NCBI RefSeq assembly: GCF_900108035.1
Contig: NZ_FNVS01000003.1
Location: 1 to 64,000, forward strand
DNA: 64,000 nt
Source: Parabacteroides chinchillae
GTDB taxonomy: Bacteria; Bacteroidota; Bacteroidia; Bacteroidales; Tannerellaceae
Direction: 5' to 3'
Positions 16,349 to 25,054 of the stretch are shown here, in pieces. The notes below the pieces were generated by a model. That model was not told the DNA's origin. It was given only the letters and a program-made list of their open reading frames with translations, and ran no database searches. A program made the position numbers and the translations under genes. Each line of letters begins with the position of its first letter. The first letter of the stretch is position 1.

Positions 16349-17713
16349 ATGAAAAATAAAATAATACTATTTCTAGCAGGATGCTTAGTTTTGTTGATGA
16401 ATTCCTGTTTGGGGTCGGATGATGTGGAGTATACCATACCCAAAAATTGCCAGATTACTTCTTTTACTCTGAAAAACGATTCGGTACCCGAGCTGTCGAA
16501 AGTCGATTTTACAATAGACCAGTTGGACGGACGTATTTTCAATATAGATTCAATGGCTTATGGAACCGAAATTGAAAAAGTTGTTTGTACCGTTAACTTT
16601 GCTTCCGGTACGGCTCAGGTTCAGGTTATACAAGAAGCTGTAGGAGATACTATTCCTTGGAATGGAACAGATTCTCTTGACTTTTCCAAACCGGTGAAGT
16701 TTATTACCTATTCTTATGACGGACAGTTTTCTAAAACATATTTGGCTCAGGTCAACATTCATCAGGTCGTTCCCGATTCAATGGTTTGGTCTTTGTATGC
16801 AGATAAGGTAACTGGTCTGAGCATTGACGAAGAAAAAGTTGTTGCTTTTAATGTGAATAGTTCCGATTATTATTATATGTATGTGAAGCCGGCAACGGAT
16901 AAAAGCTATAAATTATATCGTTCGGCAGCTTCGGATGCAAAAAAATGGGACGAACTTTCTTTGTCCGGATTGCCTGATAATGAAGTACGTCTTTCTCAGA
17001 TTACTGAATATGAGGGCGTTCTGTATGCTCCTGGAACAAAAGGTGTTGTTTATCAGTCTGTAGATGGGCAAAATTGGTCTGTGCTGGATAATACACCGGT
17101 TGTGAAGTATTTGTTGGGTGGTGTAAAAGAAGGTGGCGTAAGCCAGCCGTCAGCATTAGCTACCATTATTGATAAGGATGGAACATTGAAGTTTGCTGCA
17201 ATGGATAAATCTCAAAATTGGACGGAAGGAAACATTGTTCCGGTCAATTTCCCTGTTACAGGTTTTGGTTCGGCAACGCATAATATTATGTATAAAGAGC
17301 GTTTAACAGTTGCATGTGGTAGAACAAGCAACGGTCAGCTGAGTAATACTGTTTGGGCAACAATGAATGCTACTTCATGGGCTATTCTTTCGGACGAAGG
17401 AACAGATGTTTTAGTGCCAAGCGAAGGCACTATGTTATCGCGCTATGATGATAAATTCTTCCTGATAGGAGGAATTGACGCTGCTGGTAAGCCCTCTAAA
17501 ACAATATATAATTCAATAGATAACGGCGTGACATGGTCTGAAATAGATTCGATGGTTGTGTTGCCCGAATCATATAAGGCCAGAGGCTTTTCTTCAGTAT
17601 TGGTAGATAAAGAAAAATATATGCTTATTTTCGGCGGAAAAACAAGCAACAATTCGAAAGTGTTGGATGAAATCTGGCGTGGTCGCATAAACCGGCTGGG
17701 ATTTAAGGACTAG
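16349..17713 (+). CDS. DUF6242-like lipoprotein with beta-propeller repeats
   Basis: A secreted lipoprotein of about 454 aa; the signal MKNKIILFLAGCLVLLMNSC ends at the lipidated Cys. The N-terminal about 120 residues are beta-rich. The remainder holds Asp-box/kelch-like repeats such as VYQSVDGQNWSVL and IYNSIDNGVTWSEI, typical of a beta-propeller. I assign it to the DUF6242 group from memory of Bacteroidales annotations; no enzymatic residues are visible. An ATG 9 bp upstream (16340) is possible, but the internal Met gives a classical lipoprotein signal. The following envelope genes (DUF6089, uppS, bamA) suggest an outer-membrane or surface role. Confidence 0.78.
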   Translation: MKNKIILFLAGCLVLLMNSCLGSDDVEYTIPKNCQITSFTLKNDSVPELSKVDFTIDQLDGRIFNIDSMAYGTEIEKVVCTVNFASGTAQVQVIQEAVGDTIPWNGTDSLDFSKPVKFITYSYDGQFSKTYLAQVNIHQVVPDSMVWSLYADKVTGLSIDEEKVVAFNVNSSDYYYMYVKPATDKSYKLYRSAASDAKKWDELSLSGLPDNEVRLSQITEYEGVLYAPGTKGVVYQSVDGQNWSVLDNTPVVKYLLGGVKEGGVSQPSALATIIDKDGTLKFAAMDKSQNWTEGNIVPVNFPVTGFGSATHNIMYKERLTVACGRTSNGQLSNTVWATMNATSWAILSDEGTDVLVPSEGTMLSRYDDKFFLIGGIDAAGKPSKTIYNSIDNGVTWSEIDSMVVLPESYKARGFSSVLVDKEKYMLIFGGKTSNNSKVLDEIWRGRINRLGFKD

Positions 17714-17793
17714 AAAGTTCCTTGGAGAAAAGTATAATTTTATCAGGCTTTTATCGTTAGAAAAGAGATGTAGTATATATAACAGTAAAGCGT

Positions 17794-18498
17794 ATGACTT
17801 CTACTTTCTTTCAACGTATATTGATAATTATCCTTTTAACCGGTTCATTTCCTGTACTATATGCTCAGGAATACAAATATGAAATTGGCGGAATGGCAGG
17901 CGGAGCCTATTATATGGGGGATGCAAACAAGAATGCCTTTTTTAAAGGCTTGAATCCTGCATTGGGTGCTGTGTTTCGTTATAATGCTAATTTCAGATGG
18001 GCTGTAAAAGCCGATTTGTTATGGGGACGTATTTCGGGGAGTACCGCAGGGTTGGATAATGTTTTTCCTGATAATGCGCAGGTTTCTTTTAATCGGAACC
18101 TGATAGAATTGGGTGGACAAATGGAGTTCAACTTTTTTCCGTATAGCGATAAGTTTGCTTATGCAAATGCTAAACGGTTTTCGCCTTACGTATTGTTAGG
18201 GCTTGGAATGACGGTTGCCCCAGGTAATGGAAGCACTATGGCCAGTGTAAATGTGCCTTTGGGCGTTGGCGTAAAGTATAAATTAAAGAACCGGATTAAT
18301 CTGGGATGCGAATTTTCTTTCCGGAAATTGTTTGGCGACAATCTGGAGGGAAATGCAGTTTTGGATAATCCGTATGGAATAAAGAGCAGCTTTTTGAAGA
18401 ATAAAGATTGGTATTCTTTATTGTTGCTTTCTGTTACATGGGATTTCGGACCTCGTAACAGACCATGTAATAACAAGAACAGTATAAGTGGTTATTAA
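17794..18498 (+). CDS. DUF6089-like outer membrane beta-barrel protein
   Basis: A 234-aa protein with a cleavable signal (ILLTGSFPVLYAQ) and alternating hydrophobic strands with aromatic ends (YKYEIGGMAGGAYYMGD...SLLLLSVTWDF), typical of a small outer-membrane barrel. It lies 15 bp before uppS, the usual position of DUF6089 proteins in Bacteroidales. Its function is unknown. It is probably co-expressed with uppS and bamA. Confidence 0.85.
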   Translation: MTSTFFQRILIIILLTGSFPVLYAQEYKYEIGGMAGGAYYMGDANKNAFFKGLNPALGAVFRYNANFRWAVKADLLWGRISGSTAGLDNVFPDNAQVSFNRNLIELGGQMEFNFFPYSDKFAYANAKRFSPYVLLGLGMTVAPGNGSTMASVNVPLGVGVKYKLKNRINLGCEFSFRKLFGDNLEGNAVLDNPYGIKSSFLKNKDWYSLLLLSVTWDFGPRNRPCNNKNSISGY

Positions 18499-18513
18499 GA
18501 TACGAAATAAAAA

Positions 18514-19257
18514 ATGTCGTTGTTTGAAGAAATAGACAGAAAACGCTTGCCACAGCATGTGGCTATTATAATGGATGGAAACGGACGCTGGGCAAAAGCT
18601 CAGGGTAAAGACCGTAGTTTCGGTCATCAGGAAGGTGTCGTTTCTGTTCGTAAAATTGTGGAGGCGGCAACTGCTATCGGCTTGAAATATCTGACGGTGT
18701 ATACCTTTTCTACAGAGAATTGGAATCGTCCGGAACAGGAGGTACAAGCCTTGATGAGTTTGTTAGTATCGGCTATTCACAGGGAAACTCCTGATTTGAT
18801 GAAAAATAATGTACGTCTGATGGCTATTGGCGATTTATCCCGTTTGCCGGAAGATGCACGTGTAACTTTACAGGAATGTATTGATAAAACTTCAGTTAAT
18901 ACAGGAACCACATTGGTGTTGGCCTTAAGTTATTCTTCCCGTTGGGAAATTGTACAGGCTGTTAAAACGCTTGTTGGAGAAGTGGCAGATAAGAAAATAA
19001 CCCCCAACGATATAACTGAGGCTGTTGTCTCAGACCATCTAACGACAAAAGGCATCCCCGATCCGGATTTATTGATTCGTACCGGTGGAGAAAAACGCAT
19101 CAGTAATTTCCTGCTATGGCAGTTGTCGTATGCAGAATTATATTTTACAGATGTGTTCTGGCCTGATTTCAGAGAAGAAGAATTGTATGGAGCTATATTG
19201 TATTATCAACAGCGTGAGCGCCGTTTTGGTAAGACAAGTGAGCAATTAATCTTATAA
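18514..19257 (+). CDS. uppS: Isoprenyl transferase (undecaprenyl diphosphate synthase)
   Basis: cis-Prenyltransferase that makes C55 undecaprenyl diphosphate, the lipid carrier for peptidoglycan and surface glycans. The protein is 247 aa. The catalytic motif [11 protein letters not shown] lies near residue 20 and the substrate/Mg motif [13 protein letters not shown] in the C-terminal half, followed by [13 protein letters not shown]. It is in an operon with the DUF6089 gene and bamA (15-bp gaps on both sides). Confidence 0.97.
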   Translation: MSLFEEIDRKRLPQHVAIIMDGNGRWAKAQGKDRSFGHQEGVVSVRKIVEAATAIGLKYLTVYTFSTENWNRPEQEVQALMSLLVSAIHRETPDLMKNNVRLMAIGDLSRLPEDARVTLQECIDKTSVNTGTTLVLALSYSSRWEIVQAVKTLVGEVADKKITPNDITEAVVSDHLTTKGIPDPDLLIRTGGEKRISNFLLWQLSYAELYFTDVFWPDFREEELYGAILYYQQRERRFGKTSEQLIL

Positions 19258-19272
19258 ACAATTAGCTGTTAT

Positions 19273-21942
19273 ATGTACAAAAGAATAGTGCTGTTTTTTA
19301 TTTTTCTGGGCTTTGCATGCGGAGCATTTGCTCAGGAAACTGACACTACCCAGGTTGAAAAACCGGCAGAGTTACCGGTTTTTTCTTATTCGTTGCCAAA
19401 GAAGTATAAAATTGCAGATATTAAGGTAACGGGTATTAAGAATTATGATGATTTTGTGTTGATCGGTTTCTCCGGATTATCCGTAGGAGATGAAGTTACT
19501 ATCCCCGGAGATGAAATAACGACAGCCATAAAACGTTTTTGGAGGCATGGACTGTTTTCTGATGTAAAGATATTGGCTACTAAGGTTGAAGGAGACCAGG
19601 TGTGGCTGGAAATACAATTAAAGCAACGTCCTCGTATTTCGGAAGTTAATTATCACGGCATTAAGAAAGGGGAAAAACAGGATATTGAAGCTAAACTAGG
19701 CTTAAAGAAAGGCTTTCAGGTAACGCCGAACGTGATGGACCGTGCCAAGATATTAATCCAGAAGTTTTTTGATGGTAAAGGATATAAGAACGTGGATGTG
19801 GAAATTCTTCAGAAAGATGATATTTCCCATGAAGGTGAAGTTATAGTGGATATATTCATTAATAAGCATGAAAAGACCAAAATTCGTAAAATTCACTTTG
19901 ATGGGAATAAAGCGTTGACGGATCGCGACTTGAAAAAGGCTATGAAGAAGACGAATGAAAAATTCAACCTTCAGAATGACTGGAAATCCAGTGTCCTTGA
20001 GATGTTCAGCACAAAGAAGTTTACAACGGAAGAATACGATAAGGATAAGAAAAATATTATTGATAAATATAATGAACACGGTTATCGTGATGCTGTAATT
20101 CTGGAAGACAGTGTTGTGAATTATAATGATAAACGTGTTGATGTTTATATAAAGGTTGACGAAGGTGATAAGTATTACTTGCGGGATATTTCTTTTGTAG
20201 GTAATACAAAATATCCTACGGAGCAGTTGAACTTCTTGTTAGGAATGAAGCCCGGCGACGTATATAACCAGAAGAAATTAGGAGAACGTTTGCAAAGTGA
20301 TGAAGACGCTGTGTCGAACCTGTATTTCAATAACGGTTATTTATTCTTTAACGCCGATCCTGTGGAAGTAGATGTAGATAATGATTCTATCTCTTTGGAA
20401 ATCCGTATTCAGGAAGGTCCTCAGGCCTCTATTAATAAGATTATAATTAATGGTAACGACCGTTTGTATGAAGATATCGTTCGTCGTGAACTTCGTACTA
20501 AACCGGGTATGTTATTCAGTCGTGAAGATTTGATGCGTTCTGTTCGTGAAATTGCACAGATGGGACACTTTGACCCGGAAAACCTGGTTCCGCAACCAAT
20601 ACCGGATGCCGAAAATGGAACTGTGGACATCCAGTATAATCTGGTATCTAAAGCTAATGACCAGATCGAATTCTCTGCCGGTTGGGGACAAACAGGTGTG
20701 ATCGGTAAATTAAGTTTGAAGTTTACCAATTTCTCTGTAAAGAACTTATTTAATCCTTCTACTTATAAAGGTGTCATACCGCAAGGTGAAGGACAGACTC
20801 TGACTCTGAGCGGACAGACCAACGGACGCTATTACCAGGCATATAGTATTTCGTTTATGGATCCCTGGTTTGGCGGTAAACGTCCGAATACGTTATCGTT
20901 AAGCGCTTATTTCTCAAGGCAAACCGATATTAGCAGCAGCTATTATAATAATAATTACTATAATAGTTATAATCCATATAATTATTATGGCGGATATGGT
21001 GGTTATGGTGGCTATGGATATGGAAATTATGGTTATGGTAATAATTATAACTATGAAGCTGCATTGAACCCGGAAAAATATATCATGATGTTTGGTCTTT
21101 CTGCCGGTTATGGTAAGCGTTTAAATTGGCCGGATGATTTCTTCCAGTTCATGGCAACACTGAATTATCAGATGTACAAAATGCATGATTGGGATTACTT
21201 CCTTGTAAACAATGGTACATGTCATAACATCAACTTGGAATTGATGTTGCAACGTAACTCTATAGATAACCCGTTGTATACTCGTCGCGGTTCTCAGTTC
21301 TCTTTATCAGTGAGTGCAACTCCTCCGTTCTCTTTGTTCGATAATAAGGATTACGGATCATTAAGCGATCAAGACCCGACCAAGTTCCGTTTTATCGAAT
21401 ACCATAAATGGAAATTCAAAGCTAAGATATTCTCTCCGTTAGCTCCGTTGACAGTAAAACGCACACCGGTATTGATGACACGTGTTGAATATGGATTCTT
21501 GGGTTCTTATGATAAGAATAAGAGGTCTCCGTTTGAAACATTCTATATGGGCGGTGACGGTATGAGCGGTTATTCAAGTACTTATGCAACTGAAACAATC
21601 GGATTGAGAGGATATGAAAACGGAAGTATTGCCGGTAATGGCGGTTATAATTCTTATGGTTATGCTTACTCACGCTTGTCAATGGAATTGCGCTATCCGT
21701 TCTTGTTGGAACCTTCATCAACAATCTATGGTTTGGTATTTGCTGAAGCAGGTAATGCCTGGAGAACTTTGAAGGAATTTAATCCGTTTGATCTGAAACG
21801 TTCGGCTGGTGTGGGTGTCCGCATCTTCCTTCCGATGATCGGATTGATGGGTATTGACTGGGCATACGGATTTGATACTCCCGACTATTCAAGCAAGCGT
21901 GGTGGTAGCAATATCCACTTTATTATTGGACAAGAATTCTAA
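19273..21942 (+). CDS. bamA: Outer membrane protein assembly factor BamA
   Basis: Core of the BAM machine that inserts beta-barrel proteins. It has a signal peptide (FFIFLGFACGAFAQ), a series of POTRA domains (repeated pattern YKIADIKVTGIKNYDD, KIRKIHFDGNKALTDRDL, YYLRDISFVGNTKYPTEQL, ASINKIIINGNDRLYED) and a C-terminal 16-strand barrel. At 889 aa it is longer than the E. coli protein. Part of the excess is a Tyr/Gly/Asn-rich stretch at about residues 553-595 (20935-21060), inserted where an extracellular loop would be. Skp/OmpH chaperone genes follow. Confidence 0.95.
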   Translation: MYKRIVLFFIFLGFACGAFAQETDTTQVEKPAELPVFSYSLPKKYKIADIKVTGIKNYDDFVLIGFSGLSVGDEVTIPGDEITTAIKRFWRHGLFSDVKILATKVEGDQVWLEIQLKQRPRISEVNYHGIKKGEKQDIEAKLGLKKGFQVTPNVMDRAKILIQKFFDGKGYKNVDVEILQKDDISHEGEVIVDIFINKHEKTKIRKIHFDGNKALTDRDLKKAMKKTNEKFNLQNDWKSSVLEMFSTKKFTTEEYDKDKKNIIDKYNEHGYRDAVILEDSVVNYNDKRVDVYIKVDEGDKYYLRDISFVGNTKYPTEQLNFLLGMKPGDVYNQKKLGERLQSDEDAVSNLYFNNGYLFFNADPVEVDVDNDSISLEIRIQEGPQASINKIIINGNDRLYEDIVRRELRTKPGMLFSREDLMRSVREIAQMGHFDPENLVPQPIPDAENGTVDIQYNLVSKANDQIEFSAGWGQTGVIGKLSLKFTNFSVKNLFNPSTYKGVIPQGEGQTLTLSGQTNGRYYQAYSISFMDPWFGGKRPNTLSLSAYFSRQTDISSSYYNNNYYNSYNPYNYYGGYGGYGGYGYGNYGYGNNYNYEAALNPEKYIMMFGLSAGYGKRLNWPDDFFQFMATLNYQMYKMHDWDYFLVNNGTCHNINLELMLQRNSIDNPLYTRRGSQFSLSVSATPPFSLFDNKDYGSLSDQDPTKFRFIEYHKWKFKAKIFSPLAPLTVKRTPVLMTRVEYGFLGSYDKNKRSPFETFYMGGDGMSGYSSTYATETIGLRGYENGSIAGNGGYNSYGYAYSRLSMELRYPFLLEPSSTIYGLVFAEAGNAWRTLKEFNPFDLKRSAGVGVRIFLPMIGLMGIDWAYGFDTPDYSSKRGGSNIHFIIGQEF

Positions 21943-21980
21943 ATTAACGTAATTTAGATTCTATATTATAAACCCTCTGC

Positions 21981-21989
21981 TATATTTGC
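21981..21989 (+). promoter_or_regulatory. -7 box of first skp/ompH gene
   Basis: TATATTTGC is an exact TAnnTTTG match, 32 bp before the start at 22021, and supports that start over the ATG at 22006. Confidence 0.55.
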
Positions 21990-22020
21990 AGTCATAAGAT
22001 GAAACATGAAAGGTAAAAGT

Positions 22021-22536
22021 ATGAAAAAGATAATTGCTTTAAGTTGCTTTATATTCCTTTGCTCTTTTGCGGGAATGGCTCAGAAGTTTGCTTTGATCGA
22101 TATGGAATATATTCTGAAGAATATACCGGCATACGAAATGACTAACGAGCAGTTAAGCCAGGTTTCAAAGAAATGGCAGAATGAGGTAGAGGCAATCCAA
22201 CAGGAAGCCCAGAATATGTATAAAACTTATCAGAGCGATTTGGTATTTCTTTCGGCCGAAATGAAAACAAAGCGTGAAGAAGAAATCGTGAAGAAAGAGC
22301 AGGAAGCTCAGGATTTGAAACGTAAATATTTTGGACCTGAAGGGGAACTGTATAAAAAACGTGAAAGTCTGATGAAACCTATTCAGGATGAGGTTTATAA
22401 TGCAGTAAAAGAAATTTCAGAAGATAAGGGGTATCAGTTGGTAATGGATAGAGCTTCAGCTATGAGTATTATTTTTGCATCTCCAAAAATTGATATTAGT
22501 AATGAAGTGCTGATAAAATTAGGATATTCAAAATAA
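22021..22536 (+). CDS. OmpH/Skp family periplasmic chaperone (first)
   Basis: Holds unfolded outer-membrane proteins on their way to BamA. The signal MKKIIALSCFIFLCSFAGMAQ is followed by the Skp start (KFALIDMEYILKNIPAY) and a long charged coiled coil, ending in a beta segment (YQLVMDRASAMSIIFASPKIDIS). It has 171 aa from the preferred start. An in-frame ATG at 22006 would leave almost no leader after the -7 box. The gene sits directly behind bamA and before a second copy. Confidence 0.92.
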   Translation: MKKIIALSCFIFLCSFAGMAQKFALIDMEYILKNIPAYEMTNEQLSQVSKKWQNEVEAIQQEAQNMYKTYQSDLVFLSAEMKTKREEEIVKKEQEAQDLKRKYFGPEGELYKKRESLMKPIQDEVYNAVKEISEDKGYQLVMDRASAMSIIFASPKIDISNEVLIKLGYSK

Positions 22537-22541
22537 ATGCT

Positions 22542-22550
22542 TACATTTGT
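22542..22550 (+). promoter_or_regulatory. -7 box of second skp/ompH gene
   Basis: TACATTTGT fits TAnnTTTG in the 71-bp gap between the two chaperone genes, so the second can be transcribed on its own. Confidence 0.5.
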
Positions 22551-22607
22551 GCGCTTTAAGCACGGCAAGTAATTGAATTGATTAATAACAAAGTAATATA
22601 AAGAAAA

Positions 22608-23102
22608 ATGAAGAAACTTATTGTCTTATTGTTTATGATTCTCCCTCTGGGAGCTATTGCACAGGAAGTGAAAATTGCTTATGTGAATACTCAGGATATA
22701 TTTTTGGCATTACCTGATGCTGGCGATATGGAAAAGAAAATGGCAGACTTGAATGAAAAATATAAAGGTGAATTGAAGACGATGCAGGATGAATACACAA
22801 AGAAGTATTCAGATTTTGTTGCTCAGCAAGATTCATTGACCGAGAATATCAAATTGCGCAGAATGCAGGAAATTGAAGATATCCGCGGACGCATAGATAA
22901 TTTCATGCAGGTAGCTCAACAGGATATACAGAAGAAACAGGGTGAATTGCTTCAGCCTATCCAGGATAAGATCCAGAAAGCAATCAAAGCTGTAGGTGAC
23001 GAAAAAGGTTATACTTATATTGTAGACCCTCAGGTATTGCTTTATACAGGAACGAATGCAATTGATGCTACTTCTTTCGTGAAGTCTAAATTAGGTATTT
23101 AA
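22608..23102 (+). CDS. OmpH/Skp family periplasmic chaperone (second)
   Basis: 164 aa with a cleavable signal (LLFMILPLGAIAQ), the strand EVKIAYVNTQDIFLALPDAG, a long helical hairpin (DLNEKYKGELKTMQDEYTKK onward) and the C-terminal GYTYIVDPQVLLYTG. It is a tandem paralogue of the preceding gene with its own -7 box. A strong hairpin terminator follows. Confidence 0.92.
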   Translation: MKKLIVLLFMILPLGAIAQEVKIAYVNTQDIFLALPDAGDMEKKMADLNEKYKGELKTMQDEYTKKYSDFVAQQDSLTENIKLRRMQEIEDIRGRIDNFMQVAQQDIQKKQGELLQPIQDKIQKAIKAVGDEKGYTYIVDPQVLLYTGTNAIDATSFVKSKLGI

Positions 23103-23122
23103 TATATTATCTGAATAAAAGG

Positions 23123-23158
23123 AAAGGATGCCCTTCTATAGAAAGGCATCCTTTGTTT
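23123..23158 (+). terminator. Terminator after the skp pair
   Basis: AAAGGATGCC (23123-23132) pairs perfectly with GGCATCCTTT (23145-23154), followed by GTTTATT. It stops just before murI. Confidence 0.75.
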
Positions 23159-23165
23159 ATTATAA

Positions 23166-24020
23166 ATGGAAGCAAAGAATAAATACTATTCGCAAAAACC
23201 GGGTCCGATCGGTGTATTTGATTCCGGTTATGGTGGCTTGACAATCTTTGATAAGATACGGTCTGTCATGCCGGATTATGATTATATTTATTTGGGCGAT
23301 AATGCGAGAACACCTTACGGCACTCGTTCTTTTGAGGTAGTTTATCAGTTTACGCGACAAGCTGTAATGAAGTTGTTTGAAGAAGGTTGCCGGCTAGTGA
23401 TACTGGCTTGTAATACGGCTTCTGCTAAGGCCTTGCGAACTATTCAACAACGTGATTTGCCTGGCTGGGATGCAGAAAGGCGTGTTTTAGGGGTTATTCG
23501 TCCTACTGTTGAACTAATGGATACTATTAGCAAGACAAAGCATATAGGGATTTTAGGAACTAACGGGACAATATCGTCCGGTTCCTATACGATGGAAATA
23601 GGAAAAATGTTTCCGCATATAAAGGTTACCGGAGAAGCTTGCCCGATGTGGGTCCCTTTGGTGGAAAATAATGAATTTGATTCTCCCGGCGCCGATTATT
23701 TTGTAAAGAAACATTTGGAACACGTACTTTCTGCCGATCCTGAAATAGATACTTTGGTTTTGGGCTGCACACATTATCCTTTGTTAATAAATAAAATCGA
23801 AGCCAATTTGCCTAAAGGGATAACGCTTTTTTCTCAGGGCGAATATGTCGCAAAGAGTTTACAGGATTATTTAAGACGCCATTCTGAAATGGATGCGAGA
23901 CTGACGAAAGAGGGTAGAAGCCGTTTCTTAACGACAGAGTCGGCTGAAAAGTTTTCTGAAGCTGCGTCCTTATTTTTGAGTGATACAATCCAAGTGGAAC
24001 AGATTTCTATTGATCGATGA
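23166..24020 (+). CDS. murI: Glutamate racemase
   Basis: Makes D-glutamate for peptidoglycan. It has the family start PIGVFDSGYGGLTI and both catalytic cysteines in LACNTASAKAL and LGCTHYPLL; 284 aa. The start codon follows the skp terminator closely, so expression depends on read-through or an unseen promoter. Its stop overlaps the next start by 4 bp (ATGA). Confidence 0.96.
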   Translation: MEAKNKYYSQKPGPIGVFDSGYGGLTIFDKIRSVMPDYDYIYLGDNARTPYGTRSFEVVYQFTRQAVMKLFEEGCRLVILACNTASAKALRTIQQRDLPGWDAERRVLGVIRPTVELMDTISKTKHIGILGTNGTISSGSYTMEIGKMFPHIKVTGEACPMWVPLVENNEFDSPGADYFVKKHLEHVLSADPEIDTLVLGCTHYPLLINKIEANLPKGITLFSQGEYVAKSLQDYLRRHSEMDARLTKEGRSRFLTTESAEKFSEAASLFLSDTIQVEQISIDR

Positions 24021-24685
24021 AATATAGCTGGATTATAGTATTTCTGGTTCGGTTTATTTGTTGTTTTGCCGTACAACAAGGAGACTTGGATAGCTTATTG
24101 TCTTCGAAAGGATTGATTAATATCAGAACATTAGATAGTACTATCTGTGTAGAATTGAAGTATGCCCAACAGGATAACTTTATGAATCAGGCTGTATATA
24201 AAGGATTATCTCAAGCTTGGTTACGCTTCGAAGCTGCCGGTATGTTGGTAAAAGCCCAAAGGTTATTGAAATTGGAACATCCTGCGTGGACAATTGTAGT
24301 GTATGATGCTGCTCGTCCTATGTCCGTCCAGCGTAAAATGTGGAGCTTGGTTAGAGGAACAGATAAAACGAATTATGTGAGTAACCCTGCTAATGGCGGT
24401 GGTCTGCATAATTATGGTATGGCTGTAGATGTTACAATACTGGATGAAACAGGCATACCTCTACCTATGGGAAGCCCGTTCGACTATTTCGGCGAAGAAG
24501 CACATACTTCCAATGAAGAAGCACTATTGAAGCAAGGTAAAATAAACCAACAAGAATATAATAATCGCCGTTTGCTTCGTCGAGTTATGACGAAAGCCGG
24601 TTTCCGCATTATATCCTATGAATGGTGGCACTTTAATGCCTGTTCACGTACAGATGCTCGTAGGCTGTATCCGGTGATAGATTGA
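24017..24685 (+). CDS. D-alanyl-D-alanine dipeptidase homologue (M15D, VanX/DdpX-like)
   Basis: Zinc peptidase that would split D-Ala-D-Ala. Seen are the zinc and catalytic motifs GGGLHNYGMAVDVT (HxxxxxxD), HTSNEEA and EWWHFN, with a signal-like N-terminus (WIIVFLVRFICCFA) that suggests the periplasm; 222 aa. Chromosomal homologues are common in Bacteroidetes and probably serve wall turnover. There are no vanH/vanA partners, so resistance is not implied. It is translationally coupled to murI and its stop abuts the stop of the convergent YccF gene with no gap. Confidence 0.9.
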   Translation: MKYSWIIVFLVRFICCFAVQQGDLDSLLSSKGLINIRTLDSTICVELKYAQQDNFMNQAVYKGLSQAWLRFEAAGMLVKAQRLLKLEHPAWTIVVYDAARPMSVQRKMWSLVRGTDKTNYVSNPANGGGLHNYGMAVDVTILDETGIPLPMGSPFDYFGEEAHTSNEEALLKQGKINQQEYNNRRLLRRVMTKAGFRIISYEWWHFNACSRTDARRLYPVID

Positions 24686-25054
24686 TCAATGAATGTTTTT
24701 TCCAAAAGGTGCTAATGCCAGTGCTGCCAGTTTGAAGTGCTGACGGCCGAAAGGGATTCCGATAATAGTAATACATAACAAAATGCCGAAACCGAGATGC
24801 GTCAGACAAATCCAGATGCCGCCTATGAATATCCATATTACATTCATGATCAATGAGAGACAACCTCCGGAATTGCCATTGTCTGTAACCTGGCTGCCAA
24901 ATGGCCACAAAGCCAACATGGACAACTTCAATGTTTGTAATCCGAATGGTATACCTATGATAGTAATCATTAACAGCAGACTGGATATTAAGTATTCTAT
25001 ACTGGTAATAATACCTCCGCAAAGTAGCCAGATAATGTTTCCGAGGAATTTCAT
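24686..25054 (-). CDS. YccF domain-containing inner membrane protein
   Basis: 122 aa with two internally similar halves, each containing a membrane segment and the repeated box TIIGIPFG followed by (L)QTLKL or RQHFKL and APFG/WPFG. These are the YccF-domain features. The function of the family is unknown. Its start overlaps the end of the M23 peptidase gene by 4 bp, so the two are coupled. Confidence 0.9.
   Translation of the reverse strand: MKFLGNIIWLLCGGIITSIEYLISSLLLMITIIGIPFGLQTLKLSMLALWPFGSQVTDNGNSGGCLSLIMNVIWIFIGGIWICLTHLGFGILLCITIIGIPFGRQHFKLAALALAPFGKNIH

Noticed and set aside
24017-24685. Vancomycin resistance by the VanX-like protein
   Set aside because: No vanH, vanA/B or vanRS genes are nearby; chromosomal dipeptidases of this family are common and the genes next to it are ordinary wall genes.
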